The position numbers were made by a program, and so were the translations under genes. Below are positions 23,113-35,103 of a stretch of DNA of 64,000 nt, piece by piece. Each line of letters begins with the position of its first letter. Position 1 is the stretch's first letter. The stretch is from Microbotryomycetes sp. JL201 (taxonomy: Eukaryota; Basidiomycota; Microbotryomycetes), in contig JAQYUZ010000007.1 in the NCBI GenBank assembly GCA_033819885.1, positions 434,001-498,000 on the forward strand, given 5' to 3'. The notes beneath the pieces are model-generated. The model ran no database searches and was not told where the DNA came from. It worked only from the letters and a program-made list of their open reading frames with translations.

Positions 23113-25813
23113 ATGTCGACCCCACATGAGCACAGTTATCAAGTCCACCATCCACAACAGCTCGTCAATCGGCTTTCACTGGTTTCGAACCCGTTACAGT
23201 CGACGTCCGTGCACGGACCGTCTGATGAGATCAAGAAATCCGCTGCAGCAAGTCCGGTGGGACATGCGGATGCTCAAGCATGGTGGCTGCATGCCTCGAG
23301 GTTGATTGATTGGGACCAGGCTCCGACAGTAGCCTATGGTCTCGCGAAAGGAGTCAGTTGCCCGCTTCCGAGGGCCCCACATTTCGCACACTTCGACTGA
23401 GAATTGTTCGTTCGTCTCCGCTGCTACAGAGCAAGAAACCAAGTTGGTTCCCAGACGGCCGGCTCAATACGTGCTACAATTGTGTAGACAGGCACGTGCT
23501 CGCAGGCTACGGGCACAGGCCAGCTTTCCACCATGTTCCGACCATGCCCCAGTCGACCGGACAGCGGACAACAGTCACGTATCAGGAGCTTTTAGATGAT
23601 GTCAAAGTGTTGGCAGGAGTACTCAAACACTCATTCGGCGTCAAGAAAGGAGACAGAGTGGTCATCTACATGCCAATGATCAAGCAGACTGCCGTGGCGA
23701 TGCTGGCGTGTGCCAGGATCGGCGCCATTCACTCTGTCGTCTTTGGAGGGTTTGCGCCCAAAGGTGCGCTACCTGATTACGCAGACTCGTGTTGCCATCG
23801 GGCTGACATCTGCGCGCGTAGAACTCGCCAAACGGATCGAAGACGCCACACCCGTGCTCGTGATGGCTGCTTCTTGCGGCCTCGAGCCCAAAGCGATCAT
23901 CGATTATAAAAAATTTGTCAATGAAGCAATCGAGAAGCACTCCAAGCACAAAGCGCCCTTGCTCATGTATCAGCGCCAGGACATCAAAGGCTACACGCCG
24001 GCCAAGCTCGACAAGTCGCGCCAAGAGTTTGATTGGTCTGAAGAGATCGCTACGATTAGAAAAGCGGGCAAACAAGTCGAATCGTGTGAGATGGTAGAGA
24101 GCAACCACCCTCTCTACATTCTGTACACGTCGGGGACAACCGGAAACCCAAAAGGCGTCGTCCGAGATCACGCTGGGCACGCTGTCTCGTCGCGTTACAG
24201 CATGGAGAACACGTTCGGCCTGTCTCGAAACGATACAATGCTGTGTGCTTCCGATTTCGGCTGGGTTGTGGGTCACTCGTACATCGTGTATTGCCCTCTG
24301 CTTTTGGGTTGCGCCTCGGTCATTTTCGAAGGCAAGCCAACGATTCCCGACGCCGGGGTTTTCTGGAAGATGGTTCAAGATTACAAGGTCAATTGCTTGT
24401 TCACGGCCCCGACTGCCCTGCGTGCCGTTCGCAGAGAGGATCCCGATGCAAAGCTCATGGCAAAATACAATCTGAAAACTCTGAGGTCTCTGTTCTTGGC
24501 GGGGGAGCGATCGGAACCGGGTATTATTTCGCACTATCAGAGGCTGCTGGACAAGATGGCTGCACATGGGGCGCTCGTCAATGACAAGTTGGTCTTCTCG
24601 CTATAACATCTGTCGCCGCCGAGAGCTGACTGTCGAGGCCGGGCAACGTACAGCTATTGGTCTACAGAGAGCGGATCCCCGATCACCGCTATTCAGATCA
24701 CCAGACATTTCCCCGCGCTCGCACAGAGGCCGGGCTCGGCAGGCATGCCGCTGCCAGGTGCGATCAACACTTTTGGAGCTTGACCAAGGAATCAAGGCGC
24801 TGACGCATTCCACGTGCTGCGCCAGGTATGGACTTGCGGATCGTGGACGATGAAGGCCGACCTGTCAAGCGCGGCGAGATGGGCAACATTGTCCTAGCTC
24901 GACCTTTGCCACCAAGTGCACTGGTGCGTTTGCGAGTCAGTTCTCGAACCCTGGATACATCTGACATTCATCCGTTATCTGTTCAGATGACGGTCTGGAA
25001 CAACGATGCACGCTTTCAATCGTAAGCATTGACTTATCGACCCTGACCGTAACTCACTTAATTACTGGCAGGGCATACTTTGAGAGATTCCAAGGGAAGG
25101 GCGACCACTTTGACACAGGAGATGCAGGAGTCATGGACGAACAAGGATACGTCTCCGTCTTGTCTCGCGCCGATGATATCATTAAGTACGTGTGCCCGTG
25201 ACGACAGTCCTCCGTGCTGCACGCTGAGCCGGAGTCCGTTCACGCAGTGTTGCAGGTCACCGCTTGGGAACCAGCTTGCTCGAGCAAGGTGAGTCTGCAT
25301 TTCAAGGATTTTTTGGGACATGCTCACGCGCTGACGATCTATTTCACAGTCGTGTCTGCGCACCCGGCTGTCGCCGAATGCTGTGTCGTCGGACTTCCGG
25401 ACGAACTGAAAGGTGAGCAGACCTCTTCAAAGTTTGAATCATAGCCAATGAATGACATGGGTCGCCGTATAGGGCATGTCCCGTTTGCCTTGATCACTCG
25501 AGCCACATCGGCCGAGGCCCAACATGCCGATCTCACAGCATTGCTCAAAAATGTCAACGAGCACGTGCGAACCGATGTCGGAGCCATTGCCGCCTTGGGC
25601 GGATTGACTGTGACCAAATTGCTCCCAAAGACTCGGTCGGGAAAAGTTTTACGTCGAACTGTGAAAGAGTTGGTCGAGAATGCCAGCCAAGGTAAGCTCG
25701 ATGCACCAGTTGGTTACCCACCAACCATCGAGGACGCGAGCACAGTCGAGGAAGCTCGCAAGGTTGTCAACGCGTGGTTCAAGCAGAGACAGGCGACGAA
25801 GAGCAAATTGTGA
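23113..25813 (+). CDS. Short-chain acyl-CoA synthetase, propionyl-CoA synthetase (PrpE/ACSS3) type
   Basis: AMP-forming ligase that activates a short-chain acid, probably propionate, to its CoA ester. The protein begins at 23113 (MSTPHEHSYQVHHP). Seen in order: WFPDGRLNTCYNCVDRHV, GVKKGDRVVIYMPM, CARIGAIHSVVFGGFAPK, the P-loop-like YTSGTTGNPKGVVRD, SDFGWVVGHSYIVYCPLLLG, GVFWKMVQDYKVNCLFTAPT, ALRAVRREDPDA (propionate-type wording), FLAGERSEP, NYWSTESGSP, HFDTGDAGVMDEQGYVSVLSR and the adenylation-lysine motif LPKTRSGKVLRRT. Several introns interrupt it, for example AA|C joining DN to YWSTE near 24590-24650, and CCAG|GT near 24760-24825. The stop is at 25811-25813. No organelle presequence is obvious. 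In propionate metabolism it would sit upstream of the methylcitrate or propionyl-CoA pathways. Confidence 0.88.
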
Positions 25814-26279
25814 GCTGAACTCTTCATGGGATCATGTCACGCAATGGATATTTTTGCCTGAGGAAATGTAGCATCACTTTATCCTTGTGATTTCGACTTG
25901 ATCGAGGGTCGCCGGACTGCGCGCTCTTGCCTTTCTCGAATTGCTCCTCTTTCAGCCGTTGTGTAAGTCTGGGCATAGTATGGACCGGCCTCGTCCATTT
26001 AGCTGGGCCAAATGTACCCTACTTGTATGCGCGCGCCGTAGGCAAGATGTACAAGTGATCGGCAACGAGTGCGTCATTTCTGACGGCTGCCTGCTTGCCC
26101 TCGAGTCAATCTCTCAGAGCTCGTCTGCTCAGCACAAGCTCGAGTCCAGGAAAGATTACGGCCCAACGCTTAGAAGAGCCTCTACAGAAACAATGTGGTG
26201 GGGCTCGGGAGGTTGAGCTTGCACTGACGCTGGCTCGTCACGTCTTTGCTCACAGGATATAGACCAGTTTAAGCCCGCC
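25814..26279. other. Intergenic region upstream of the phosphotransferase gene
   Basis: About 465 bases between two co-oriented genes. It presumably contains the terminator of the ligase gene and the promoter and 5' UTR of the phosphotransferase. No repeat, RNA gene or strong motif is seen. Confidence 0.45.
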
Positions 26280-28018
26280 ATGGGTCTTTACATTCCGCCA
26301 AAGAAGCGGGTCCGCCTGCTCAAGTACAAATACAGCTCGGCCGACAAGAGCTTGACGTCTGTGAGCGTTGCTGCCTGCGCACCGTATTTCATTCATGACG
26401 TGCCCTCCCCTGCTCGTCTAGAAATACCTGCTCAACCCGTTCTGGAATTGGCTCGTGACGCTGTTCCCAAAATCAATGGCCCCGAACGCGATCACGCTTC
26501 TCGGCCTGTCGCTCGTGTTTGCAAATTTTCTGTCGCTCCTGTACTACAACCCGACCTTGTCTTGCGGCCTAAAGCCCACGCACGTCAGTCATGGTGGTCA
26601 ATGGGACCCTCTATTCATGCCCTCGTGGGGCGTCAAAAAGTCATTCAAGTTTCACGGGTGGATGCACTGGACGGGTCTCGACAGGCTTCTCGGACTCGTG
26701 CAAAGCACTACGGGACAGGATTGCGCGCCTAGATGGCTGTATTGGACGTTTGCGGGTGGTCTCTTCATGTATCAGTCGCTTGACGCCATCGACGGCAAGT
26801 GAGTGTGCTTCTGGCTGTGATGACACCGTCTCGAAGTTAGAACTAAGGAAATACCACTCAGGCAGGCACGACGCACAGGCACGAGTGGGCCACTCGGGGA
26901 GCTGTTTGATCACGGCTGCGACGCCATTAATACGACGCTCGGCGTTCTGCTCGCCGCCTCGGCTCTCAACCTTGGCCTCGATTGGTGGACTCCGATTTCG
27001 CTCATTGCGACGTCAGCCAACTTTTATTTGACTACGTGGGAAGAGTTCCATACGGGCACGTTGTACTTGTCCGTGTTTTCGGGACCGGTCGAGGGCATTC
27101 TCATGATCGTCATCTTGTTTGTCATTACGGGCTTTAAAGGTTCGCAAGTACCGGAGAGCTTTTCCGTCATGGAGTGTTGTGCTGATTGATTTTGCGTCCG
27201 AAGGTCCGCAATTCTGGGACCAAGGCATTTTGACAGTCACCGGTCTCGAACGCGTCCCCGCCATAGCCAATCTCGGCCTGAAGAACATTCCGGTCAATGA
27301 GAGCTTTTTGCTGTTCTCGGCCGTTGGTTTGCTGTTCAACATTGTCGCTGCAGCAAAGAACGTGTACGCAGCCATGCCCAACAAGAACAAGACGCCGTTG
27401 TCACTCGTGCGGCCGCTCGCTCGACTGAGTCCGTTCATTCTCCACACGACCGTCATGGTACTGTGGCTGGGAGCGTTCCAGGACGACGTCTTGCACACAA
27501 CGTTGCTGATCCCATTTATGTTCTTTTGGGGGTTGTCATTCGCCCACCACGTTCAACTGTTGATCCTGTCGCATTTGACATCGTCCTCGTTCCCGGCTTG
27601 GTGGAAGCATCCTTTACTCGTCTTGTCTATGCTTGGTGCGATTGACGCCAATGCGCCAAAATGGTTTAAAGCGTACGGAATCGACGAGTCGTTCGTTCAG
27701 ACGAGTCCCGAACGGGTCAAGCATACTATCTTGTCGGCGCTCGGAATCGCTTTAATCGTTTATGGACATTTTGCAATCACCGTCATCAACGACATCTGTG
27801 ATTTCTATGGCATCAAGTGCGTTGTCCGTTGCAACCCCGCCTCACTCCCTCTTCTTTTTTGTTCGCTTCCGAGTCACGTCGCTAATGTCCTTGTTTACGC
27901 TCCTCCCGTGTTTAGTTGCTTGACAATCAAGCATCGCAGACCGGAAGACGGCAAGTCGCCTGCAGAGATTGCGCTCGAGAAAAAGACGGACGCAGAGGCG
28001 AGTGGACCTGAGAAGTGA
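26280..28018 (+). CDS. Choline/ethanolamine phosphotransferase (CPT1/EPT1 family)
   Basis: CDP-alcohol phosphotransferase of the Kennedy pathway, making phosphatidylcholine and/or phosphatidylethanolamine from diacylglycerol in the ER or Golgi membrane. The diagnostic motif DG-x2-AR-x8-G-x3-D-x3-D is present intact, split by one intron: DAIDGKQARRTGTSGPLGEL then FDHGCDA. The N-terminus (MGLYIPPKKRVRLLKYKYSS) and WNWLVTLFPKSMAPNAITLL are family-typical. About eight to ten hydrophobic segments follow (for example GVLLAASALNLGL, FSGPVEGILMIVILFVITGF, SFLLFSAVGLLFNIVAA). Introns inferred after DKSLTS, DAIDGK, ITGFK and FYGIK all keep frame. The protein ends with a charged tail (EIALEKKTDAEASGPEK). 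Choline versus ethanolamine preference cannot be told from sequence by eye. Confidence 0.92.
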
Positions 28019-28184
28019 AAAATTGGCGCAAATCGTGAATGCCTGCGTGAGGAAACGCGACGCGGTGATGGGCGTGATATGAGCGATAGCAAAGAAGCGT
28101 CGCGGTTCTCGTTGCGCTTGTGGTAGTCAGAGGACGAGTCTTGATTACATTTACAACAAGAATTCCGAAAAGCCCATGCCGTGA

Positions 28185-29683
28185 TCATATCTCGACTCCG
28201 GAAGATTCTTCCTTGTCCTTGACGAGTTTGTACATTCTTCTCCTGTTGACGTCCGTCGTCGTCTCTTTACCTGCCATCTCAAACACAGCTTGAAGCAAGC
28301 TGACACCAACGTTTCTCCTCTCGTCCGACAATGTCATGTCTCGAGACGAGCCTTCTTTTGCGCGAGAGTAGATTCCTGTATATTTGACATCCTCGACGCC
28401 TTCGGCATTGAGAAGTTTACGTTTCTTGCGTTTGGAACCGACCGCTTCGGCTTCTGGGAGAGTTTCTTGCAGCAGAGGTTCGACAACGTTGTCCGTCACT
28501 CGTTTGAACATGGTCGAGGTCGGAGAGATCGCCATCGTATGTAAGAAAGGTTGCAACAATGCGACGAGCGGCACGTCGTGTTGTGTTGATGACGAGGACG
28601 ATGATGACGACGAGGTCGAGGTCGAGGTCGAGGCTGACAAACAAACCTTTTCGAGCTCGTCTACAGAAATGTCGCACAAGTGGTACGCGAGCGAGTCGGG
28701 AATGCGTTGATTCAGTACGCTGCAAGGCATTCTCATCAATTACTGTCCGTGTCTGTTTCTTGTGTACGCAAGCGAGTAACCCACTCCAAAGGTCCGTTCT
28801 CGCCCGTCAAGAGTTGGTTGTATTCTGTAATCGCGTGCAGGTCCCATTCTTCTCGTTCCAGCAAACGGAACGCGACATTAACGAAGCGACGAACAAGCAT
28901 GTAAAATTTGTCGAGCCTTGTAAAAAGCGACAGTGAGACTTGTGTGAGCGCGTACGCGTGCAAAGTACGACGGTCGACGACTGACCTCAATCTGTCAAGC
29001 CCGGCCCACTCTCTCGTCGTCGCGTGCCAAAATCCGCCAAGGTAGCACATTGCCGCCCTGAATCTGTGTACGCGCGTGATGGACGTCTGACCAGGTTTCA
29101 AGTTTGGTCTGACTTCGAGAACAAGGTTGGCGAGGTCTGTGGCGAGCGCTTGTTGTACCAGGGGCTTGTCTGACATCCAGAAGCCTACAACACATGCACG
29201 CACATCAGAACAAGCATGTGTACGGATAAGCGTACGGGTCAGCTGATTGCTCAAAGGCCAACCACACACAAGTCACGTGCTCGTGGGCCGAGACTGACAA
29301 AAGAAGACGCCCTTCCAGAGCTTTGCCATCTCTTTAGGTCCGAGCCGGCTGTCTGGCGTCCACTCTTGTTGCCATGCTTGGTCGTCAGTGGACGCAGTAT
29401 GAACGTCGTCGACAGCGTGTGTTGGCGTGTGAGAGCGTTTTTGTTTGCCTCGGAGGAATTTCGCGAGTGCGGCGACAGCCTTGTCCCTGATGTGCTTCTC
29501 GCCTGTAGTTGACGAGGGGAGCAGCGAGGATGGACGCAGTCAGTACGAGTGTGCGCGCGCGCGTGCAAGCTGCCGTAGGCTGTGGAAGCGAGACTGACTG
29601 CTCGCCAGGAATTTGCCGAGCGGCGGAGCGCCTTCAGGCAACCCAGTCGATGTCCTGGACCGTTTGGCAGGCTGGGACGCCAT
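28185..29683 (-). CDS. RRP1: Ribosomal RNA processing protein 1 (RRP1/NOP52 family)
   Basis: Nucleolar factor for 27S pre-rRNA processing and 60S assembly. Recognisable blocks are PPLGKFLAS, then EKHIRDKAVAALAKFLRGK, MAKLWKGVFF, GFWMSDKPLVQQALATDLA, FLGGFW-type (YLGGFWHATTREWAGLDRLR), LDKFYMLVRRFVNVAFRLLE, and the second-half IPDSLAYHLCDISVDELEKV. The C-terminal part has a Ser/Thr homopolymer run encoded by a GTCGTCATC-type microsatellite near 28590-28640, then a basic KRKKRKLL nuclear signal and a Lys/Arg tail. Five or so introns interrupt the gene. The start at 29683 (MASQPAKRSRTS) is preceded in frame by another ATG at 29731. It diverges from the zinc-finger gene at 29820, leaving under 140 bases for both promoters. 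Confidence 0.88.
28585..28645. repeat. Short imperfect trinucleotide microsatellite within RRP1 coding sequence
   Basis: Repeating GAYGAY/GAGGTC units (on the plus strand) encode the Ser/Thr run of RRP1 on the minus strand. Such tracts often vary in length between strains. Confidence 0.6.
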
Positions 29684-29819
29684 CTCACTCGCTGGTGAGG
29701 ATGATCTCGGCCGCGCTGACGGTTGATGCATCGAGGGTCAGACGAGGTTTGAGTGCAAGCGCGCGCTGCGTTTCGAACTCGGCGCTTGGCCTCTTTCTGC
29801 CTCTGCAACTCGACCAACC

Positions 29820-31259
29820 ATGGCCAAGAAGAAGAGCAAGAAGCAAGTCAAGTAAGCACACACCCGATGGCATGCTGCCCTCAGGTATCCGGCGCTGACT
29901 CTGCGTTCTCATGGCATCGCGGGCGCGCACTCGCACAGGGACCAGGCGTGGTGCTGGTACTGCGACCGCACATTCGAGGATCAGGCCGTGCTCCTTCAAC
30001 ACCAAAAGGCAAAGCATTTCAGGCGAGTGGACATCGCGCTGGGCCCGTTCAGACACTCGCCGCCGTTGCGCACCGTGCCCGTCTGACCAGCAGCACTGAC
30101 ACGCCGCGCTATCGCGCACACTTATCCGTATGCAGATGTCCACATTGTCCACGTCGCCTCAATACGGCCGGCGGTCTCGCTGTGCACGTCGATCAGGTGC
30201 ACAAGCTCGGCGTTGACAAGTCAGTCGAGCTCACTCGGCACACTGTGTTTGGACCGGGGCTTTAGCATGCTGACAAGATTGTTGCCTCTGCTCGCGTGCT
30301 CGCCCACCCCACCCTTGCGCAGAATTGAGAATGCCATGCCCGGGCGCGACACGTTCGACGTCGAGATCTACGGCATGGAGGGCATCCCCGCCGCCGACTT
30401 GGCTGCGTGGAAAAAGAAGCAGGCAGAAGAGCATGGAGTCGACGGTCAAGAGAACAAGCCGAAACGCGCAAAGTGGCCCTCGACGCCACTGTCGAGACAG
30501 GACCTCAAACAGCAGCTGGCCATACACAAGGCACTCATGACCGGACAACCTCTGCCAGTGCCACCACCACCAGCTCAAGGCATGTTGAACGGTGCGCCGA
30601 TGCCTCCTCCTCACATGCCCTTTGGCTCTGCACCGCCAAACATGCCGATGCCGCCACCAGGATTCATGCCTCCTCCAGGCATGCCCTTCCCGCCGCCGGG
30701 CATGTCCTTCCCACCAGGGTGGGTCTTCTTCCTCATTTTCCCTAGAGTGAGAAGTTGCTGATCGGCATGCGCGGTGTCTCTTCTCAGCATGCCGCCGCCA
30801 CCGGGCATGCCATTTCCGCCCCCGCCGGGCGTCTTGCCCCTGGGTATGCCCCCGCCGCCTGGAGCATTCTCATCTCCATTCCCAGGTGCACCCGTTCCTG
30901 CTCAAATCGCACCAGGATCGTCGCCTTTGCCTCCCAGTCTTCCAGGCGGTGTCCCCGCACCGCCACCAACCGGAGCAAATGTCGCATCCGGACTCAATAC
31001 ACCTCCACGCATCATCGAAAAGATGCCAAGCTCGGCTGTAACCCCGAAAGCTGGAACGCTGCTTGTATACGGTGACAACGAAGTGTCTATGGAGGAGAAA
31101 CGAGCTCAGCTTGCTCAATACCGACTCGACGACGAGCCGGCGGCTCCAGGAAGCGTCGCTGCTGCTTCAACTGATGGCATCGCAGCATCAGGACCGGCTA
31201 CTACAGAAGACGAGTCCACGCTCGGAAGAAAAAGGGCCCGAGCGGCGGACTTGATTTGA
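29820..31259 (+). CDS. BuGZ/ZNF207-like C2H2 zinc-finger protein
   Basis: Likely relative of BuGZ (ZNF207), a microtubule- and Bub3-binding spindle protein in animals. It starts MAKKKSKKQVK at 29820. Two C2H2 fingers lie in separate exons: CWYCDRTFEDQAVLLQHQKAKH, slightly abbreviated here to C-x2-C...H-x4-H, and CPHCPRRLNTAGGLAVHVDQ followed by VH. The next block, AMPGRDTFDVEIYGMEGIP, is the BuGZ family signature just after the fingers. A long low-complexity stretch of Pro/Met/Phe (repeats around GMPFPPP) follows, as in BuGZ, where it drives phase separation. Near the C-terminus, VYGDNEVSMEEKRAQLAQYR resembles the GLEBS-region wording (DDEISMEERRAQLPRY in ZNF207). The introns are short. The end at 31259 is a TGA after a basic KRARAADLI. 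Confidence 0.82.
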
Positions 31260-31913
31260 AAAGAGCCATTATTCAAGGTCGAACCAAGAAGACGGTCAAT
31301 TCTGCGATGCATGTCATCAATGTAGTAAATACCTTCGGGGAGCTGAAGACAGCGCCCTACGTTGTATTATATAAAAAGCGGGCCAACAGGAGGTTCGGCT
31401 TAGCCATGATCAGCTACCTCATTTGAGGTTATTCTGAAACGCGGCTTGTCATGTTGGAAATGCTTGGGCTCGTTTCTGGTAGGATTGATACTGACGCGCG
31501 AGGAGCCATCGTTGGTGAAACGCTGCGAAGCTCGCGCACGACCGGCACCTGTCCGAATACGCTCTCGAAGACCAACCACGCCGCTGTCGACGCGTCTCAC
31601 GTAAGTTGGAGCTCAGTCTTGACGCATTGTCTTTTCCCGTGCATTGCTGCGCCAGTGTCTCGTGCGCATTTGATCATCAGCCGGCGCGCACAGGTCTCGG
31701 GGGGCGTGCAGACGGGCTGAGCAAGCCAAGATCTGCTTGATTGTGGCGCATTGGTCCCTCTGTATCTGCCACAAGCTTCCCGATGACCCCGCGCGCTGAC
31801 ATTCTGCGAGCTTTGCTCGGTGCTTCGTTCAACTCAGGAGCCAAACACACTCTCGCCAGTTTCAACACTGTCTCGAGCAAGTCTCGACAAGCAACCTGCG
31901 TTCGAGCTCAAGA
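31260..31913. promoter_or_regulatory. Intergenic region upstream of UDP-GlcNAc pyrophosphorylase, with TATA-like site
   Basis: About 650 bases between co-oriented genes. A TATATAAAA match lies at 31368-31376, about 545 bases before the UAP1 start, which would imply a long 5' UTR or a spliced leader; it may also be chance. Short open frames here have no recognisable content. Confidence 0.4.
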
Positions 31914-33501
31914 ATGGCGCAGCATGATACGGACACGCCAAGCTACGAGCAGCTGAAGCGCGAATTCGACCAAGCCGGCCAAGGTCACGTGTTCAAGTTT
32001 TACAATGACTTGTCCGAACCAGACAAACGTGCATTGATCTCTCAGGTCTCCACAATCAATCCGACAAAGGTCAACAAAGTGTACGAGACGGCAGTGTCGG
32101 CAGACTTGGTTGGCAACCCCGCCACTCTGAGTCCGCCGTCGAGCGACAGGGTCGGATCCGTGTTTGGACCTCGGGGAGTCGAAAACAGTCGAAAATGGGC
32201 AGATATTGGTCTGAAAGCGACGAGAGAAGGTAAAGTGGCCGTGCTGTTGATGGCAGGCGGACAAGGCACGAGGTTGGGCTCGAGCGCTCCAAAAGGTTGC
32301 TACGACATTGGGTTGCCAAGCCACAAGAGCTTGTTTCAATTGCAGGCCGAACGCATCAAAAAGCTACAGGAGCTAGCGGCAGCAGATTCCGAAAGCAAAG
32401 TTGTTGTGCCGTGGTACGTCATGACGAGCGGCCCGACCAGAGAACCGACGCAGGCGTTTTTCAAGCAACACGACTTTTTCGGACTCGACGAAAACGATGT
32501 CGTGTTTTTCGAGCAGGGTCAGTCCCACCAACATTGAGCTGACGGCCTTGTGGCTGACGAGGTATATGTGAGCAGGCGTGTTCCCGTGCCTGACAAACGA
32601 AGGCAAAATCATGCTCGACTCGCCATCCCATGTCGCGGTCGCTCCGGACGGCAACGGCGGTATCTACGCAGCATTGCGGGCACCACTTGACTCGGCGTCA
32701 TCTCAATCAGTCTTGTCCGACATGGCCGCCCGCGGTATCGAGTTCGTTCACGCGTATGGCGTTGACAACTGTCTCGTCCGCGTCGCCGATCCCGTGTTTA
32801 TCGGATACAATATCAGTCGATCAGCTGATTGTGGTGCCAAAGTCGTCAAGAAAGTCGATCCGCAAGAAGCCGTCGGCGTTATTGCGCTCCGGGGCGACAA
32901 GTACAACGTCGTCGAGTACTCCGAAATCCCGACCGACATGTCCAACGCTCGCGAAACAGACACGGGCGACTTGGTTTTCAGGGCTGCCAACATTGTCAAT
33001 CACTTTTATACTCGATCGTTTTTGGAGTCTGTCGAGTCGTTTGAGCACGCCATGGCTTATCACGTCGCTCGCAAAAAAATTCCGACGATCGACCTCGAGA
33101 CGGGCCAGCCTGTCAAGCCTACCTCGCCCAATGGCATGAAGCTCGAACTGTTTGTGTTTGACGTCTTTCCGTTCACGAACGCGTTCAGCATCCTTGAAGT
33201 CGGTCGAGAGACTGACTTTTCTCCATTGAAGAACGCGCCCGGGACAGGTTCAGATGATCCTCAAACGAGCAGACGTGACTTGATGAACGAGCACAAGAGG
33301 TGGTTGCATCAGGCAGGAGCAACAGTCGCTGAAGGCGTGCAGATTGAAATCAGTCCGCTGGTCAGTTATGCCGGCGAAGGACTCGAAACCGTCAAGGGCA
33401 GGTCGTTTGCGAAAAGCGGTCACGTGCAGACTTTGCAAGACTTTGAAGCACTCGAGAAGGGGACTTTCGGGATGAAATCTCGTGTGCAAGTACATCAATA
33501 G
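31914..33501 (+). CDS. UAP1: UDP-N-acetylglucosamine pyrophosphorylase
   Basis: Makes UDP-GlcNAc from GlcNAc-1-phosphate and UTP, the precursor for chitin, N-glycans and GPI anchors; cytosolic. The N-terminus (MAQHDTDTPSYEQLKREFDQ) and the nucleotide-binding signature VLLMAGGQGTRLGSSAPKGC (L-x2-GG-x-GT-x-LG...PKG) are complete. Further family blocks are WYVMTSGPTREPTQAFF, FFEQGVFPCLT (joined across a short intron near 32516-32575), KVAVAPDGNGG-type (VAVAPDGNGGIYAAL), EFVHAYGVDNCLVRVADPVF, DTGDLVFRAANIVNHFY and LELFVFDVFPF. Only one intron is needed. Length is about 505 residues, in the normal range for fungal QRI1. The start is the only ATG near the family N-terminus. Confidence 0.94.
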
Positions 33502-33879
33502 ACACTTTTCCTCTTCGCAATAGAAGCATACTTTCATCTAGGTCACTGCGTAAAAGGCCTGATCACATCCCTGCGACTTATCGCCACAGACAAAGTGATT
33601 CGCTCTCTCTATATCCACCTGGATCACAATTTCGATGACCTCGAAGCAGATCTGCAGAAACAGGTAGAAACGAGGTATCAACAAACTTTGAACTTGAAAT
33701 GACAGCACGGAACGACAGATTCCTATCTACCAGGCTCGTGCACAGGGACAAGGAAGGAAAGAAGAGAGTGACGAGGCACAGAGTCTAACATGCGACAAGC
33801 ACGTAGAGACATTATATACGAAACAGAGGTACAGATTTGGGCCGAAAGGGGAATCGGGTCGGGTTTGATTTTGTCAAGC
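33502..33879. other. Convergent intergenic region (UAP1 / GST 3' ends)
   Basis: About 380 bases between two converging genes, so it should hold both 3' UTRs and terminators. Nothing else is recognised. Confidence 0.45.
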
Positions 33880-35103
33880 TCACTTTGTAAAGCCAGACAT
33901 GTCGTTCTTCCCACCCTTTTCTTCTGCCCTCTTGTACGCTGGACGCTGCTGAATCTTTTCGAACCATGCCTTGATGTGAGGAAACTCGCCGAGTTTGCCG
34001 GCGCCATCAACGCCTTCGATTGGAAACACCATCATGACTGGTCATGAAAGAATTTGGGAGGACATGGGTTAGCCAACTATGCCTGCGTGCCATTTGATTC
34101 GAGTGCGACTGCTCACTGTCTGCGCCAGTCAACTGATCCCCGACAAAAAAGTCCTTGCCAGCGAGCTGGTCATTGACGTAACCAAAGTTCTCCTTCAATC
34201 GGGGGAGGGCGAACTGGGTCATGAGACCGTTGGCGACGGCGCCAGTCAAAGGCTTTGCGATCCACGGGCCTTCTTTGGGAATCCGGGCCGAGATGCTGAG
34301 GCACAAAGCCTTGTCAGTTTGACCTGATCTATGCGACAAAATCAGAAGCCTACATGGTAAGCATCAACGGCAGCATGGCAGAGCCCTACGGCGCGTCAAC
34401 GACAAGTCAGCCACCGGACGCGATATGGTGAGAGCACAGACTCACCTCTGCCCAATGAATCCAGTGGGTGACGAGCGCTCGTTTCTGCCAGTCCGGTCCG
34501 TCCGCCGAAAAGTTGAGCTTGCCGTTGCCATACCTCTCAATGAGAGTCTCGACAATGGCGCCACTCTCTGCCAAGACAAATGGCGCGGAGCCTGGCTCTT
34601 CGATAGTCACGACAGGTGACTGCGACCCACAAAAATCGGGTCAGCACTTTTTCAACGTGGCAGTCGACGGAATGCCGGTCTGACCTTGCCGAGAGGGTGC
34701 ACTTTGTAAAGCTCGGGCGGCGCCAGCATCGTCTTTTTGTCGCGTTGATACACCTTGACCTCGTACTCGACGCCGAGCTGACCGAATGCAAGTAGAAAAT
34801 GTTCAGGGACCATCTGATCGAGAACTGAATCTTCGCTCACCTCTTCAAGAAGCCACAAGATGCGCTGCGACCGCGAATTGTTGAGCCTGGGATGGCACAG
34901 AGAAGGGTCCAACGATCAGCATTCAGTGTGCAGTCTCGGTTGTCGCGCCTTGAGAAGACTCGACGCGAGCTGGCTCAAAACCCATGACGAAACTCCTTCA
35001 TTGAACGAATGCTTCGGTTGTGATCTGCACAAAGCCATGCGACGCTTCCATATGTCAAGTTTGACACGACTTACCAATGTACTGTGACTTTTGGACCTGA
35101 CAT
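33880..35103 (-). CDS. Glutathione S-transferase, GTT1-like
   Basis: Cytosolic or ER-associated GST of the fungal GTT1 type. The start at 35103 gives MSGPKVTVHW; after a 188-nt intron (34887-35074) the protein continues LNNSRSQRILWLLEELGVEY, the thioredoxin-fold beta-alpha unit with the usual Ser in the active-site position. The glutathione-binding stretch is VHPLGKSPVVTIEEPGSAPF and then LAESGAIVETLIERYG (the ESGAI motif). The helical C-terminal domain includes DWQKRALVTHWIHWAE, LKENFGYVNDQLAGKDFFVG, DQLTGAD and HIKAWFEKIQQRPAYKRAEE. Several small introns interrupt it, and the stop is at 33880-33882. GTT1 of S. cerevisiae has the same VHWL...SR..R.LWLL start, from memory of the family. Confidence 0.85.

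Noticed and set aside
23680-24567. Long minus-strand open frame (about 295 codons) opposite the acyl-CoA synthetase
   Set aside because: It mirrors the highly conserved coding strand of the ligase and has no family resemblance of its own.
30540-30900. Pro/Met repeats of the zinc-finger gene as a possible tandem DNA repeat
   Set aside because: The repetition is at protein level with varied codons; it is a low-complexity coding region, not a separate repeat element.
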